Assembly (NCBI GenBank): GCA_002105175.1
Contig: MCGE01000036.1
Coordinates: 347,755 to 411,754 of the forward strand
DNA: 64,000 bases
Direction: 5' to 3'
Origin: Absidia repens
Lineage: Eukaryota; Mucoromycota; Mucoromycetes; Mucorales; Cunninghamellaceae
Shown: positions 30,686 through 42,486 of the stretch, one piece after another
How positions within the stretch are numbered: position 1 is the stretch's first letter
How the letters are laid out: the number at the start of each line of letters is the position of its first letter
Program-made: the position numbers and the translations under genes
Notes under the pieces: model-generated
Told to the model about the DNA's origin: nothing
Databases searched by the model: none
The model's input: the letters and a program-made list of their open reading frames with translations, nothing else

Positions 30686-32289
30686 ATGGCGACTGAAGCC
30701 GACAAGAAAGACATTACGGAAGAACTGCAAACTTCTCTTTCCAACAACGGCATGGAAGAACAGGTCCACCTTCGCATACGCAAACGTGTAGGTAAGAAGA
30801 TGTAAAGTGTTCATTAAATACATTAAATACGGAAACTTATTAACACCACTTCCACCTTTTTTGTATTTAGAATAAAAAACAAAAGCTTGTTATCTACGTT
30901 GAAGATGAATCTGAAGATAACGACGAAACATCATTGACCTTCGTTACAGGTAAAAAAAAAAAAAAAAAAAAAAAAAAGACCCCATTTCTCTTTCTCGACA
31001 TAACAGATAATTTATTTTGAAACTAAACGAAAATATATTCATGTTCCTACAGGCGGCGCGCCACAAATCAATCGATACGCTCACGAAATCCTCGACCATG
31101 AACGAAGCACGGTGGAACTCAAACCCGGCGGCGCCATTCTCATCACACCTCATCCTCGCGATCTTCCCGGTGAAATAGTCTCACTGATCCTCCACCACGT
31201 CGGACGCTACCAACCCGATCTTTATTCCTTATCCCTTGTCAACAAGCAATTCCATGCCATCATCAATCCTTTATTATGGGAAGCGCCCACCCTCCTTTTC
31301 GAAAAGGCAGTCCATCGCTTCGCATCCGGGTTAGCAGACACACGCCATGAGACAAGCCCAGGACGTCATGTCGCCAAACTGATCGTGATTGGGGAAGATT
31401 GGAGTGACACGGATCTTTCTCTCTTGTTACCCCATGTCCGCCATTTGAAAGAACTGACCATCCATGCCCATACCAATATCACCGAAGCCAGTTTCATCCA
31501 CCTGCCGCGCCATTGCCGTGAACTCACACATGTCACAATCTTTGAAACCAATGCCATTAACGAACACACCATGGTGCAACTGACACAGCATTGCCATCAC
31601 CTCCAAAATCTGCAACTCATCTTATGCCCACGACTGCCAGACCACACCTTTGTCGCCCTGGGGAATGCTGTCCTTTGTTGGAAAAATTTAGTCTGGTGTT
31701 TTTGGACAACCGATGTTGGACGGAAGGGATCATCCATGCCATTCGTCAATGGCCAAGGATCAAATCACTCGATGTCGCTGATATCCCTAGTGCCTTGGTA
31801 CAAGAATTATTATCCCTTCCCACCAATAATAACCACAATAGCCACCCGTTGCTGGAACAACAACAACAACAGGACCAGCCTCCTTTGCCTTGGCCCCATT
31901 TACAGTCGCTCTCTGTGGGTAACTGCTCCGATATGGACAACACCCGCTTGCTGCCTTTTTTACAAGCACATCCTCATGTATCTGAACTCCGTATCCAAAA
32001 CTGCGGCATCCACCTCTTTACCTTTGATGATGAGTCGGTATCGGTCGAGACCATGGCGGCGGCTTTACCTTGTTTGACATCGTTACGCCTATCCCACAAT
32101 TACAACGTGACGGCCAGTGCGCTTCGGCGGCTCGTTGTGTGCTGTCCTCAACTCACCGCACTCACGCTTTATCATTGTCATCGCGTCACGGCCGCCGATT
32201 TTCCCGGGGTGCAGGAAGAAATCCCGGATTTGATTGAAATGAAGTCGGATACATTGGAAAGAATTCGACAGACGTCTGATGTACGATGA
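30686..32289 (+). CDS. F-box/LRR protein 1 (frameshifted in this assembly)
   Basis: Three exons (30686-30787, 30871-30949, 31053-32289). The N-terminus is charged (DKKDITEELQTS; VEDESEDNDE). The F-box starts about residue 95 (DLPGEIVSLILHHV...LYSLSLVNKQFH...LLWEAP), followed by leucine-rich repeats such as HCHHLQNLQLILCPRLPD. F-box proteins recruit substrates to SCF ubiquitin ligases via Skp1, and the LRRs usually bind the substrate. Same layout as the genes at 34818 and 36802. One base is missing in a G4 run at 31660-31663: the frame before it (LPDHTFVALG) continues in the next frame with CCPLLEKFSLVFLDN, so this is either a pseudogene or a homopolymer read error. With the base restored the protein would be about 472 aa. 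The first intron appears to use GTAGGT as donor, because the adjacent GTAAGA would put a stop in exon 2. Poly(A) signal CAATAAAA near 32416. Confidence 0.85.
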
Positions 32290-33030
32290 AAAAAATGTTG
32301 AACGATTTAGGATCAAAAAGGGGCGGCGTGAGGGCGTGGTGGTCAATGAGGTGTATTCTATTTGTGATTTGTGTTAGTTTAGTTTCTTAGTTTTATATAT
32401 ATATATAGTATGCTTCAATAAAAAAATAAAAATAAAAAAAGGCTGTGAACAAAATACAAGATTTGTAGTTGATGTAGTGTTAGGACAGGGTAGGTGATTG
32501 TGTTGAATACAAAGGGGGGCGTGGGATGGCATGTATTACAATACATCGCATCCAGTGGGTTTTTTATATATATAGAAAGTTGCATGATCGATGGATTTGA
32601 AATCTTGGCCAATCAAATTTTTACTGTCTCCTCCATTTTATCAATGATCTATTTTTTTTTTTTTTTTTTTGTTCTTTTCTTTTTACACAGCAGTTCCATG
32701 CCACTGATCAAGCATCCTTGTGACGACAATTAAGGAAGATAGACTAGACCAAAGTAAAGACAACAATGGAAAAAAAAGAGCATGAAATGAAATGTGTTAT
32801 ATTGACTGTTACTTTTATTTCTTCTCTTTAGACGAGTCATGTTGTCAACTGAAGGACATCAAATGAGCCAGTCATTCAGTTCTCACGATTGCTTTTGCTG
32901 GTTGGAATAAGTGGTGGACCTGTCTATCACAAACCAAGGTAACTAAGATGTGTAATAAAATACAATATGGTACCTTCTTTCCTTTGACTCATACTCTTCT
33001 GTGTTTTTTTTTTTTTTTGGTTTTTTTTAG
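32290..33030. other. 3' UTR of F-box 1 and upstream part of the next gene
   Basis: AATAAA-type signals lie at about 32416. From about 32790 there are possible upstream exons of the gene at 33031: ATG at about 32794, and acceptor CTCTTTAG at about 32832. A donor AAG/GTAACT lies at 32938, with GTGGACCTGTCTATC before it in frame, but no chain to a start codon could be closed. Confidence 0.35.
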
Positions 33031-33592
33031 ACAAGACAGTCTCCGATACTGGATGGCAGGAAAAGTTGGCAGCCGGTGTGAGTCTGGCCTTTGAAAGAAC
33101 AATGAGATTGGAATTGTACAAAGGTACTGTAATTGCTAAATGGTGCTCCAGTTACATGGTCGAACACTGGATAGCAGAATTTATCAAGAAAATGGAAAGT
33201 CTGGGGCGGGTGGGGTGGAAACAGTAAGTGAATCCATTTGTTTGGTTGAATCTTTCTTTTTATTAAAGGAAATAAAATCCATACTGATTTCCTCTGTTTT
33301 TTTAGTGGGGACGGCTATACTTGGCAGGTACTCTGCTGAAATGAGAACAGATGGGACAAGTCTTGTGTCAATCCATGGTGGCCGTTTATACAGTATCGTA
33401 TTGGGAGGTGGATACATTTGGCCAAAAAAACCAAAACCTCTCTCTCAATTGGTGGCAGCATTGAGGTCTTTTGGAGTGAGAGGAAGATATGATACCTGCA
33501 TCAATTCAATGGAAATACAACAGCAATATAGCCATCAATATGGAAACAGAGTAGCATGCGCTTATGTCGAAATCGACTTGCCAATGGAATAA
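33031..33592 (+). CDS. Unidentified spliced gene (C-terminal exons)
   Basis: Exon 33031-33123 (KTVSDTGWQEKLAAG, then FERTMRLELYK) joins in frame to 33306-33592 (VGTAILGRYSAEMRTDGT...SIHGGRLYSIVLGGGYIW...YGNRVACAYVEIDLPME, stop at 33592). The exon upstream is likely 32912-32938 and the start codon is not located. If the stronger donor GTAAGT at 33225 is used instead, exon 33031-33224 (GTVIAKWCSSYMVEHW, FIKKMESLGRVGWK) splices to a different frame and stops soon after in YTWQVLC. Two alternative C-termini are therefore possible. No family was recognised. Downstream, 33594-33740 contains a further possible intron in the 3' UTR, and CAATAAAG at 33938 is a candidate poly(A) signal. Confidence 0.45.
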
Positions 33593-34126
33593 GGTAATTT
33601 TTTTTTTTTAAAGAGACTGACCCATATTCATTCACCCCTTTCTATATCTTATTTTGGCCATAGCACTTGCAAAACAACAAGAAGAAGATAAGGTATTATT
33701 TTTGTACAGTGCACTACAGTATTATCATGAAGGATGCAAAAATAACGATCTGTTTTTTTTTATATATAGTGCCCTAGTTTAGCTTCTTGCCCTTCCTTTC
33801 CCTGCCCCCATCCCCGTCCCCTTTGCCACTAGTATACTAGTTAAAATTATATTGCTGTTCATATTCTTTATCTCTTATGCATTCTTCAAAATTCCATGTT
33901 TTATTATTACGATATGTTCATCGTCATACTCTTTGTCAATAAAGAATTTTTTTTTTTTTCATTTGTCGTTTTCTTTTTGTGTACTGTGAAGCTATTCTAT
34001 TTTTTTCTTTTTTTTTTCCCTCGAGGAAAGGGGATGATGATGCAATAAAAGTATATATGATAGGAATATAAAATGATGAATATAAAAAGAGATATTTTAT
34101 TGAAGATAGAGTAACAAATCCTATAC

Positions 34127-34176
<50 letters not shown>

Positions 34177-34817
34177 AAGGGGTGCATGGAATGATCTTTG
34201 TATACTGTAGTGGAGGAAGAATTGGTAACTGTTTCAAGAAACTTGTAATGGGTTGATTGCAAAGGTTTCTTATCTTTTCATCCTTACAAAAGATACCTTT
34301 ATGGAAAGTTTTCAATGTTTGTAAGTGCAACTGAGCAGGCAAGATTAATATCAGAGTAAAGAAAAAGTCAGAAAATCAAGCTCATCGACTTCTTTTATGC
34401 AATCCATGATTCAAACACTTTTTTTTTTCTATCCTATAGACTATATTGTAAATCCATCACATTACATGTTCAATATGAATATCCGAATCCCATTACAAAT
34501 CTCACATTTGCTCCACATACAAAAACATATGATATACTCTCTTTTTTTTTCAATTCAAAACAAAAATCCAAACAATGAAAAACCAAATCCACACACAATA
34601 ACAAAAAAAAAAAAAAGAAGTAAAAAGCAGCAAATTTTTATTAATGTACGAATAAACTAATTGTGAAAATAAATAAACTATATAATATGTATAACGAACG
34701 AATGATGTTCTAAACTAACCTTCCACAAATACCCCACCCCCTCTCTCCTACGAATATAACCCAACTCTTCCTTGAAAAAATAAAATAAAACTAAAACTAA
34801 AATAAAACTAAACATCC
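33593..34817. other. Convergent 3' UTR/spacer between two genes
   Basis: No gene recognised. Contains an A run of about 41 bases at 34134-34174 and AT-rich sequence. AATAAA signals occur for the plus-strand gene (about 33938) and, in reverse (TTTATT near 34637), for the minus-strand F-box gene. Confidence 0.4.
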
Positions 34818-36378
34818 TTATTGTCGAGCCGCGCGTCGAATGGTTTCTAATCCCTTGGCCCTAATGATCAGACTTGTTTCGGTATGTATTTCGTTTTCCG
34901 GGAAATCACCTACGGCGATCCGGGAACATTCGTGCAGACTGAGGGTGGCGAGACGAGGACAGCGGCACACCAGGCGACGGATGGCGGCAGAGGTGATAAA
35001 GTGGTTGTGATCCAAAAGCAACGTAGTCAAAAACCGTAACGAGGCTGCCATGGTATCAATCGATTCATCGGTCAACAGACTGCCACCCCTGAGATCGAGG
35101 ATCATCAACCTAGGATGCGTTTGCAAGAAAGGTACCAAGGTGGTGTCATCGATTTCGGTACAATCGCCAAGCTGTAACCGTTGTAATTTAGGCCAAGCAA
35201 ACGACGTTGATTGTGGTAGTTGTTGACTGTTGTTGTTCAGAGGCATCAATAAGAGTTTGGCGAAAAAGGCAGGGATGGTGTTCAGGACCAATTGGACCAA
35301 GGACCAACGACGAACCGCATGGATCATGGGTTCGGTCCAAAAGGAGGCGTCGCTAAAGTCAAACAAAAAACTGGTCAAAGCACATTGGTCGCCAAGGGCA
35401 AGGAAGGTGTCGTCCGATAACCGTGGGCATGCGACCAGTCGAAGGGTTTTTAGTTGATGACAGTGCTGAGGGATACGTGCAATGGTTTGGTCGGTAATGG
35501 CTTTTTCGTCGCCGAGAAAGATCTTGGTGAGTTGAGGACAATGGCGTGGGACATGGTTGAAACTGGTGTGTGTAATACGTGTATTCGGCTCCACAAGCAC
35601 TTCTTTCAAATGGCGGATATGAGGTAACAACAACGATAGCTTGGTGTCCGTCCAATAGTCGCCTCTGATCTCCAGATGTTCGACAAGACGCCCCGGGGTT
35701 GGATGGTGTGCATCAGCCAAACAGGATAAGAACAGCCGGAGCGCTTTGCGGTGAAGAATCTTGGGATCTTTCCATAATAAAGGATTGACAAGCGAATGGA
35801 AGTGTTTGTTGACAAGGGTCAAGGAATAAAGATCGGGTTGGTTGGTGATGTGTTTGAGAATCATCGAGACAATTTCAGCTGGAAGATCGCGAGGATGAGG
35901 GGTGATGAGAATGGCCCCACCGGGTTTGACCTCAACGGTGCTTCGTCCATGGTCGAGTATTTCGTGAGCGTACCGTTTGATTTGTGGCACGCCGCCTATA
36001 GAAAAATGCGTATATTTTCGTTTAGTTTCAAAATAAATCATCGGTAATATCGAGAAGGAGAAATGGGTTGACTCTTTTTTTTTTTTTTTTTTTTTTTTTA
36101 CCTGTAAAGAAGGTCAATGGTGCTTCGTCGTTATCTTCAGATTCGTCTTCAACATAGATAACAATCTTCCTTTTTTTATCCTAAATATAAAAAAGGGTGA
36201 CAGAGAAAGAAAAGTGGTATTAATATAAATTTCCCGTAATAATGTATTTATATACAGTTTACTTCTTCTTACCTACACGCTTGCGTATACGAAGATCGAC
36301 GTGTTCTTCGATGCCGTTGTTGGAAGGAGAAGTTTGCTGTTCTCCAGTAATCTCTTTCTTGCCGGATTCAGTCGCCAT
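34818..36378 (-). CDS. F-box/LRR protein 2
   Basis: Three exons (36277-36378, 36102-36180, 34818-35995) give an intact protein of 452 aa starting MATESGKKEITGEQ. The acidic linker is VEDESEDNDE. The F-box begins about residue 97 (DLPAEIVSMILKHI...LYSLTLVNKHFH...LLWKDPKIL). About ten degenerate leucine-rich repeats follow (for example HCHQLKTLRLVACPRLSD and CPRLATLSLHECSRIAV), of the AMN1/FBXL type. Likely a substrate receptor of an SCF ubiquitin ligase. It is a close paralogue of the gene at 30686: exon lengths 102 and 79 nt are identical, and so is the unusual GTAGGT donor. It is oriented divergently from 36802 with 423 bp between starts. Confidence 0.9.
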
Positions 36379-36801
36379 TGTGATGTATCAGGAAAAAAAA
36401 AAAAAGAAGAAAAAAAAGAAGTGGTTCAATCTTAGCGGGGTTTAACGTTTGGGAAAGTACCCTCATTTCAACCAATGGCTTTTTACACTGTCTTTTCAGC
36501 TCACTAACCAATATCTTTTTTTTTTTTTTTTACTCATTATCCCAAGATTGTAATAAGTGCTTATTACCAATATTCCCGTCCCCAATATATACATCACCAA
36601 TAATCACCATCAACGACTCATCATATCATCTATTATATATACTATTATTACGTATAATTTACTTCTGATAATGTGGAAATTTGACGCTCAATTTTACAGT
36701 GAAGAGGCGGTCTTTGAATTGAATTATTTTTTTTTCTTCGTGCTCCTCAGTCTGTATTAATCATTACTCTTTTATTTTACAATTATACATATCTATATAC
36801 C
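36379..36801. promoter_or_regulatory. Shared divergent promoter of two F-box genes
   Basis: 423 bp between the start codons of the minus-strand gene (36378) and the plus-strand gene (36802). It contains pyrimidine-rich tracts before each ATG and a TATATACATC sequence near 36587. Regulation is inferred from position only. Confidence 0.45.
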
Positions 36802-38310
36802 ATGACCCCCAAATCTAGCGTCTCCAACAAGAAAAACAGAAGAGTCAAGGATATCAATAAAAATATTAACACACATGAGGATAAGAGCAACTGGGAAACA
36901 GACAATACAAGTAAAAGCCGCCAAGAAAACCAAAACCACATACAATGATCGAACTAACTAGTGTTGATTTGTTTAATAGTTGTTCTTCGTTCCAGACGTA
37001 TCAAGCGCAACATACCCGGCGGAGTATCAGCAACAACAGCAGCAGCAGCAGTAACAAGGCATTTCTATAATACCACATCCCATCGACCACAGCTTCCCAC
37101 AGAAATCATAGTCCAGGTGCTCCAGTATGTGACTCAAATTCACGATCTTTACACCTGCTCACTTGTCAACAAACAGTTCTTCGCGATATCAAGCCCATTA
37201 TTATGGAAATCACCGAAACTCAACAACAAAGGGATCCTACGCCATTTTATCGCCTGTCTTACCATGGCCGATCAACCGCAACTGCAAGAATCACTCTCCA
37301 TTGGACGCTACATCCGAACGCTTGACTTGGACGATTGGTTTTGGACAGACACTGAATTCTTACAACTACTGCCCCACGTCCCTTACTTGGAGGAGCTGAA
37401 AATTATCTACAAACGATGTCGCAAACGTACCATCACCAATGCCAGTCTGCAATACTTGCCCCGATTGTGTCCTCGTCTCACTTCTTTATCCATCACGCGA
37501 CGTACGTTATCACATCATACCATCTTCCAACTAGGCCATCATTGTCGTCAATTGAAACATCTTGCTTTATACCTTTGTGGTGACTTGCCGCCCGATACGT
37601 TGATCCTGCTCAAAGATTGTCCCTTGGAAAGCCTCTTGATATCGTTTGTCAATCGCAATGATCCACTCAACCATCGTATTGTCGCCGATTTACCGATCTT
37701 TGATCGTTTGACGCATTTGGTCCTATGGAATACCTCGGTCGATTTAGTGAATTCGCTTTTCCCACCCCCACCATCCTCATCTCCTTCAGCTTCATCATCA
37801 TTATTACCAGCACAAGCATTACCAACAACAACAACACCCAACAATAGCACCAGCACCAGCACCAGCACCAGCACCAGCATCAGTATCAGTATCAGCGACA
37901 GCATCGCCAAGTCAAACAGGGCTGTCCGCTCTTGGCCTCACTTGGCCAAACTGCTACTTCGAAGCTGTCAACATTTGACGGATGCCACCTTCATTCCTTT
38001 TATCCAAGCCCACCCGTGTTTGCAAGAGATCGATCTTCACGATGCCGAGTTTACGGATGCCAGTTTGGAGGTGATGGCGGAAGCGCTTCCCCAGCTAGCG
38101 CGGTTGAATTTAGCGTACAATCGACAAATCTCTGGACTTGGGATGCGGCGGTTTTTAGTCCATGGTAAATGTCGACCTCATTTGACCTTGGTGACGCTTC
38201 AATCGTGCCCCCATGTCTCCCCAAAGGAATTCCCAGGTGCCGCCTCCAACAGAGATTATGAAATCATCTTGGATCAACCTGCCATTGACGCCCTCGCCCA
38301 TTTGGACTGA
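36802..38310 (+). CDS. F-box/LRR protein 3
   Basis: Two exons (36802-36910 and 36980-38310) give 479 aa. The acceptor at 36979 (TTTAATAG) was chosen over the later TTCCAG because only it keeps the frame open (IVLRSRRIKRNIPGG). The N-terminus is basic. The F-box starts about residue 75 (QLPTEIIVQVLQYV...LYTCSLVNKQFF...LLWKSPKL), then leucine-rich repeats (HCRQLKHLALYLCGDLPPD, HPCLQEIDLHDAEFTD). A low-complexity Ser/Thr/Ile stretch (about 305-350) from ACC/AGC and ATC/AGT repeats interrupts the repeats. Expected role: SCF ubiquitin-ligase substrate receptor. A poly(A) signal TTCAATAAAA lies near 38549. Confidence 0.88.
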
Positions 38311-39193
38311 TGCTGTAAGCTAAAAAAAAAAAACTGTGGTTTCGTACCTTCCTTTTTTTAGTTGGTGGCTCTTTTAACACAAAGGAAAAAAAAATCAAAA
38401 AAAAAAAGCAATCTTCTCTTCCCCTTAGCGAAATACATCCACATTTTATTTTATTTTTTTTATCCTGGATCCATGATAGTTATGTTTTACCTATGTTAGC
38501 TTAGTATTCTTCAATATATATATATGTATATGTATACATGTTATTATCTTCAATAAAAAAAAATATTTGCAAATATTAATACCTAGTACTTGCGTTTTGT
38601 TGATTGACGATGTTAAACTGCAAGCGATGGAATTTATTATATATATATATATATATATATTTGTTTAATATGTCTCTTATATGCGGGTAGATGTTGGAGA
38701 AAATATGAAAGGAATATCATATGAAGAGACAAATGAGAAAATCAGTATAGTTGATCGATGAGAAGCTGGTCTTTGTTGAATGATTGCTTTTTGACAACAT
38801 CGGCTCAATGAAAAAAAAACCCCATCAAAGTGTACAGTAATGTTCTATCAATCATGAAACCACGATGATGATAAAGATGAATAGATAAATGGTACGTGCT
38901 GGTATTAATATAGGAAGGAGACGAGGGGACAACATTTGTAACTGTAGGATGACGATGATAATATGATGTAGAATCAGTTTATCTTACAGAATAGTTGGAT
39001 TAGGGCGTCATAATTTTTTTTTTTTTTACGTGTATGTAGAGATAGGCTTCCCAGCCTTAATAATAATAAAAAAAGCAAATTCTTCCACTGTAGGGCCCTC
39101 TTTTATCATATTGTGTGACGTGCAAAACAGGGGAGAACCTATCTAGGTGCTTAGCTGGAGTGTGGAAGATTTGTTGGACTTTTCTTGGGTGGG
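38311..39193. other. 3' UTR and spacer with TA microsatellite
   Basis: (TA)n at about 38640-38660 and 38514-38535. No coding region, RNA gene or clear repeat-family match before the LTR D insertion. Confidence 0.4.
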
Positions 39194-39526
39194 TGAAATA
39201 GTTGTATGAATAAGACAAAAGTAAAATAAGTGATACAATTGATATGGTTTTTATTTAATTGATAAAATATCAAGTCTCTTTATAAGAAAATGAAGATATT
39301 TGTGGCTGTGGATGGGAGCTTGATAACGGTGTATTTGAGACTACGGATGATTGAGGCTGTGTGCAATCTGATGTGTTGAATGACAAGTGCGAGAATAAGT
39401 GGGGAATTCAAGGGTAAAAAATAGAATGAAGTGATAAAGCGGATATACAAATGATGATGGTATTAGGCCTAGATGGTATAGATACTTTGATATACATTTT
39501 GCTAGTCAGGAACCAAGAATACGACA
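39194..39526 (+). repeat. Solo LTR, family D, with TSD
   Basis: 333 bp, starting TGAAATAGTTG and ending AGAATACGACA. Flanked by GTGGG at 39189-39193 and 39527-39531. This intact copy defines the ends of the split copy at 21525-26448. Confidence 0.88.
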
Positions 39527-40125
39527 GTGGGTGGAAATACTCATTGCCATCAACATCGGGTCACTATAATATATCAAATAAAGAAGTCCCTGGGTTTAGT
39601 TTGCCCAGGACATTCTGCATATAGTTGTCACCTGCCTCTATTTTTCAGTGGCACTCTTTTTTGAAAATCCCCTCCCCCTTGCGTTTCTTCTCCATCCCCT
39701 GGTGTAATTCTGTCAGGTACATGTTTAATGAGAATCCAATAGGTTCTATTGGAGTTCTTCTTCACTTTCGTGAAGAAAGTGTGACCTGACTTGGTTTTTT
39801 TTTTTAAAGTTTGGCATGTCATTATGATGACAAGGTAGTACAGTCTGAGTGGGGTTTTTTTGGCGGCGTCACTAAATTCCAGACGGAAGTTGTATTTTGC
39901 ATGAATTCCATTTGAAATACCGATGATGATCGAAAGAGAAAATGATATCCTCACATTGTTTGATCAAATGACATACTTCTTTCCTCCCTATCACCTTTTT
40001 TCTTTTTTTTTTTTCTTTTTTTGAAAACCCGCCTCGAGTCCTTTTTTTTAAAAAAAGCATACGCCACAAAAAACTTTTTGTTGTGTCTTTTTTTATCCTT
40101 CCACTCTTTTTATTTAACGGACCCA
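39527..40125. other. Spacer and promoter of F-box gene 4
   Basis: No gene recognised. Several T runs lie between 40000 and 40100. The pyrimidine-rich tract and CTTTTTATTTAACGG directly precede the ATG at 40126. Confidence 0.4.
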
Positions 40126-41735
40126 ATGACCAGTAGTAGCAAGAAACGACGCACAAACAATGGCGTTGGTGAACCCGGCCCTTCCAGAAGCAATCGCAAT
40201 AGTCAAAAATTGGACACCCCTCAAAATGGTGAACGTGTAAGTTGAGACAAGAGAGAAAGGGAGCTCAAGAGAAAACGCGTCTTTTGAAACTCATATGTCC
40301 ATTTATTAGGCTCATGGAAAGAAACCAGCCTCTTTCATCAAGCCAGAAGTAGTCAGTATGAATGGTGATAACGATGAAAGGCAAGAAAACAACACAGGTA
40401 CAAAAATATATTGCTAGTTTCAGTATATATCAAAAAAAAAAAAAAAAATCAAAAAAAACACTGACATTGATTTGTTTTGGTATAGATGACAACATATCAT
40501 TGAGAGATTATGTCCGCCAACTTCTCGATATGGAAGCCAGCACTGTGAAACTCACCGACAATGGGTCTATCCTCGTTCGCCCTCAACCGCACCTGATGCC
40601 ATCTGGCTTGGCCTTGTTACTTGTCCAGCATATTCATGGACGTCGTGCTCTTTTTAATTTTGCGCTGATCAACAAACAGTGCTATGCAGCTGCCAACCCA
40701 TTCTTATGGAAATCACTCAAAATACAAAGCAGGCCTGCATTGGAACACCTACTTCTCTTGTTACCTCATTCACGCCAATCTTTAGGACTGTACATTCATG
40801 AACTGGACATATCACAGGTGACTTGCAGCAATGACGACTTTTGTTTGTTGCTTCGACACATTTATTTCTTGAAAAAATTGAAAATGACCAATATGACATG
40901 GGGCCCCCTTGCCAACACGCCTATGACTACTACGACGACGACTACCAATATGAGCTCTCGGCGCTTTTCCATCCGATGTCGAAAATTGACCTCATTGACT
41001 CTTACTGGGTGTGATATCTCGCAACCCATCATACAATCGATCGCTTGTCGTTGCCTTAAACTTGAAAAACTCACCTTGCGCGATTGCCCCAATGTCTCTT
41101 CGGATACCTTCCAAGCGTTTATGGATTGCCCAGTCAAACGGCTCCGGATCACCAGCACCAGCGTCAACGTGCCCGAAAAGGCCGATCTCGCGTTGATCCT
41201 CACGCAATTCCATCTTTTGAAACGGTTGGCCATTGATTTTCGTGATCATGGGTTTGTCAGGCACCTGATGATCACACCACCCCCATCAACAACAGAAGCG
41301 GCAGCAGAAACCAGCACTATCATTAACACCACCACCACCACTGCTATGGATAAACCACCTCCTGTTCCTTGGCCTCAGTTGACGCACCTGATGGTTGGCA
41401 ATTGTCATCATATTGGCGATCAAACCCTGAAGACGTTCGTCAAATCCCATCCTCGGCTTCGCACGCTTTGTTTGACGGGCTTCTCCCAATTTGGCAATCC
41501 ATCGATGTATACCATCGGCAGTCACCTTCCTCGGCTCACGTACTTTTCGGTGATGAACAATCACCGCATCACGGATTCTGGCGCGCGTTGTCTCGTGATT
41601 CGTAGCGATCGCCTGGTCTATGCTGAATTCATCGACTGCGACCAACTGTTGAAACGCGTGAATGCCCTTCCCAATTATTTTCATCATGATCAACACAAAG
41701 TCACCTTCGGTGAGAAAAAGGCAGTTCGGCTTTAA
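40126..41735 (+). CDS. F-box/LRR protein 4
   Basis: Three exons (40126-40236, 40310-40397, 40486-41735), 482 aa. Exon 1 has a strong GTAAGT donor. The N-terminus is basic and disordered (SSSKKRRTNNGVG). The F-box-like region is near residue 104 (LMPSGLALLLVQHI...LFNFALINKQCY...FLWKSLKIQ). It has Met-Pro where Leu-Pro is usual, and the region is more diverged than in the other three genes. The leucine-rich repeats include CLKLEKLTLRDCPNVSSD and HPRLRTLCLTGFSQFG. Two Thr-rich insertions (NTPMTTTTTTT-like near 185 and a second near 310) interrupt the repeats. A likely SCF substrate receptor, but whether the F-box still binds Skp1 is uncertain. Confidence 0.85.
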
Positions 41736-41756
41736 GAAGAAGAAGAAGAAAGCATC

Positions 41757-41792
<36 letters not shown>

Positions 41793-42205
41793 TAAAACTA
41801 TGGGGGACGTTTGATTAGCGTAGTGAATACTTTTTTTTTTAGTTTGTTCTTTTTTTTTTTTTTTTTTTTTTTAGTTTTAGTTTTAATTTCAGTACATAAA
41901 AAAAAAAATATCGTACAGAAGTGTTCCCCCTCTTATATATATATATAGGCATGACAATATTATTATCCAATAAATAAAAAAAATTCTTGTATATCTTTCC
42001 TTTATGAAAGTCTCGTCTACTTTTTGAAGGACTCTGTTTAGTTTGGATAGATGGGAAACTAGCTGTCTCATAGATGAACACGCTAGATAAAGAGTTGATG
42101 TTGATTAGTCCCAATTCTCTTATTTAGAGTGATGAGTTCGCACATGCTGGCTTTAAATACTGTAACAAAAAAGGGGGGGCGAGTGGCAGTTTTGGCAGGT
42201 CACAT
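41736..42205. other. 3' UTR with CA microsatellite
   Basis: An (AAG)4 run and (CA)n of about 16 repeats (41756-41790) follow the stop directly. AT-rich tail with CAATAAATAAAAA near 41970. No gene. Confidence 0.5.
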
Positions 42206-42486
42206 TGTAATATTTGATAAAATAGAAGACGTTATAAAAAATAAGTGATATAACAGATATGGTTTTTATTAAATAAAATGAGGAAGGGTTTTTATAATAA
42301 AATGGGAAAAAGAAGGCTGTGGATATGGTCGAAGAATGGTAATTTGAGACTATGGGAAGTTGGTTATCTATAGATATAAGTGTATATGCCTAAGTAGTGG
42401 ATACTCGAGGCTGTGTCTTATACCTGTATAGGAATGACAAGTGTGATAGTGTGGGAAATGATTAGTGACAGATGACAAATACGACA
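42206..42486. repeat. Solo LTR, family A (copy with internal deletion)
   Basis: 281 bp, TGTAATATTTGATAAAATAG...AAATACGACA. It lacks the GTGCTAGTTGTGGCT segment present in other copies. Left flank CACAT, right flank CATTC; a TSD is possible if two bases were lost at the end, but not proven. Confidence 0.8.
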
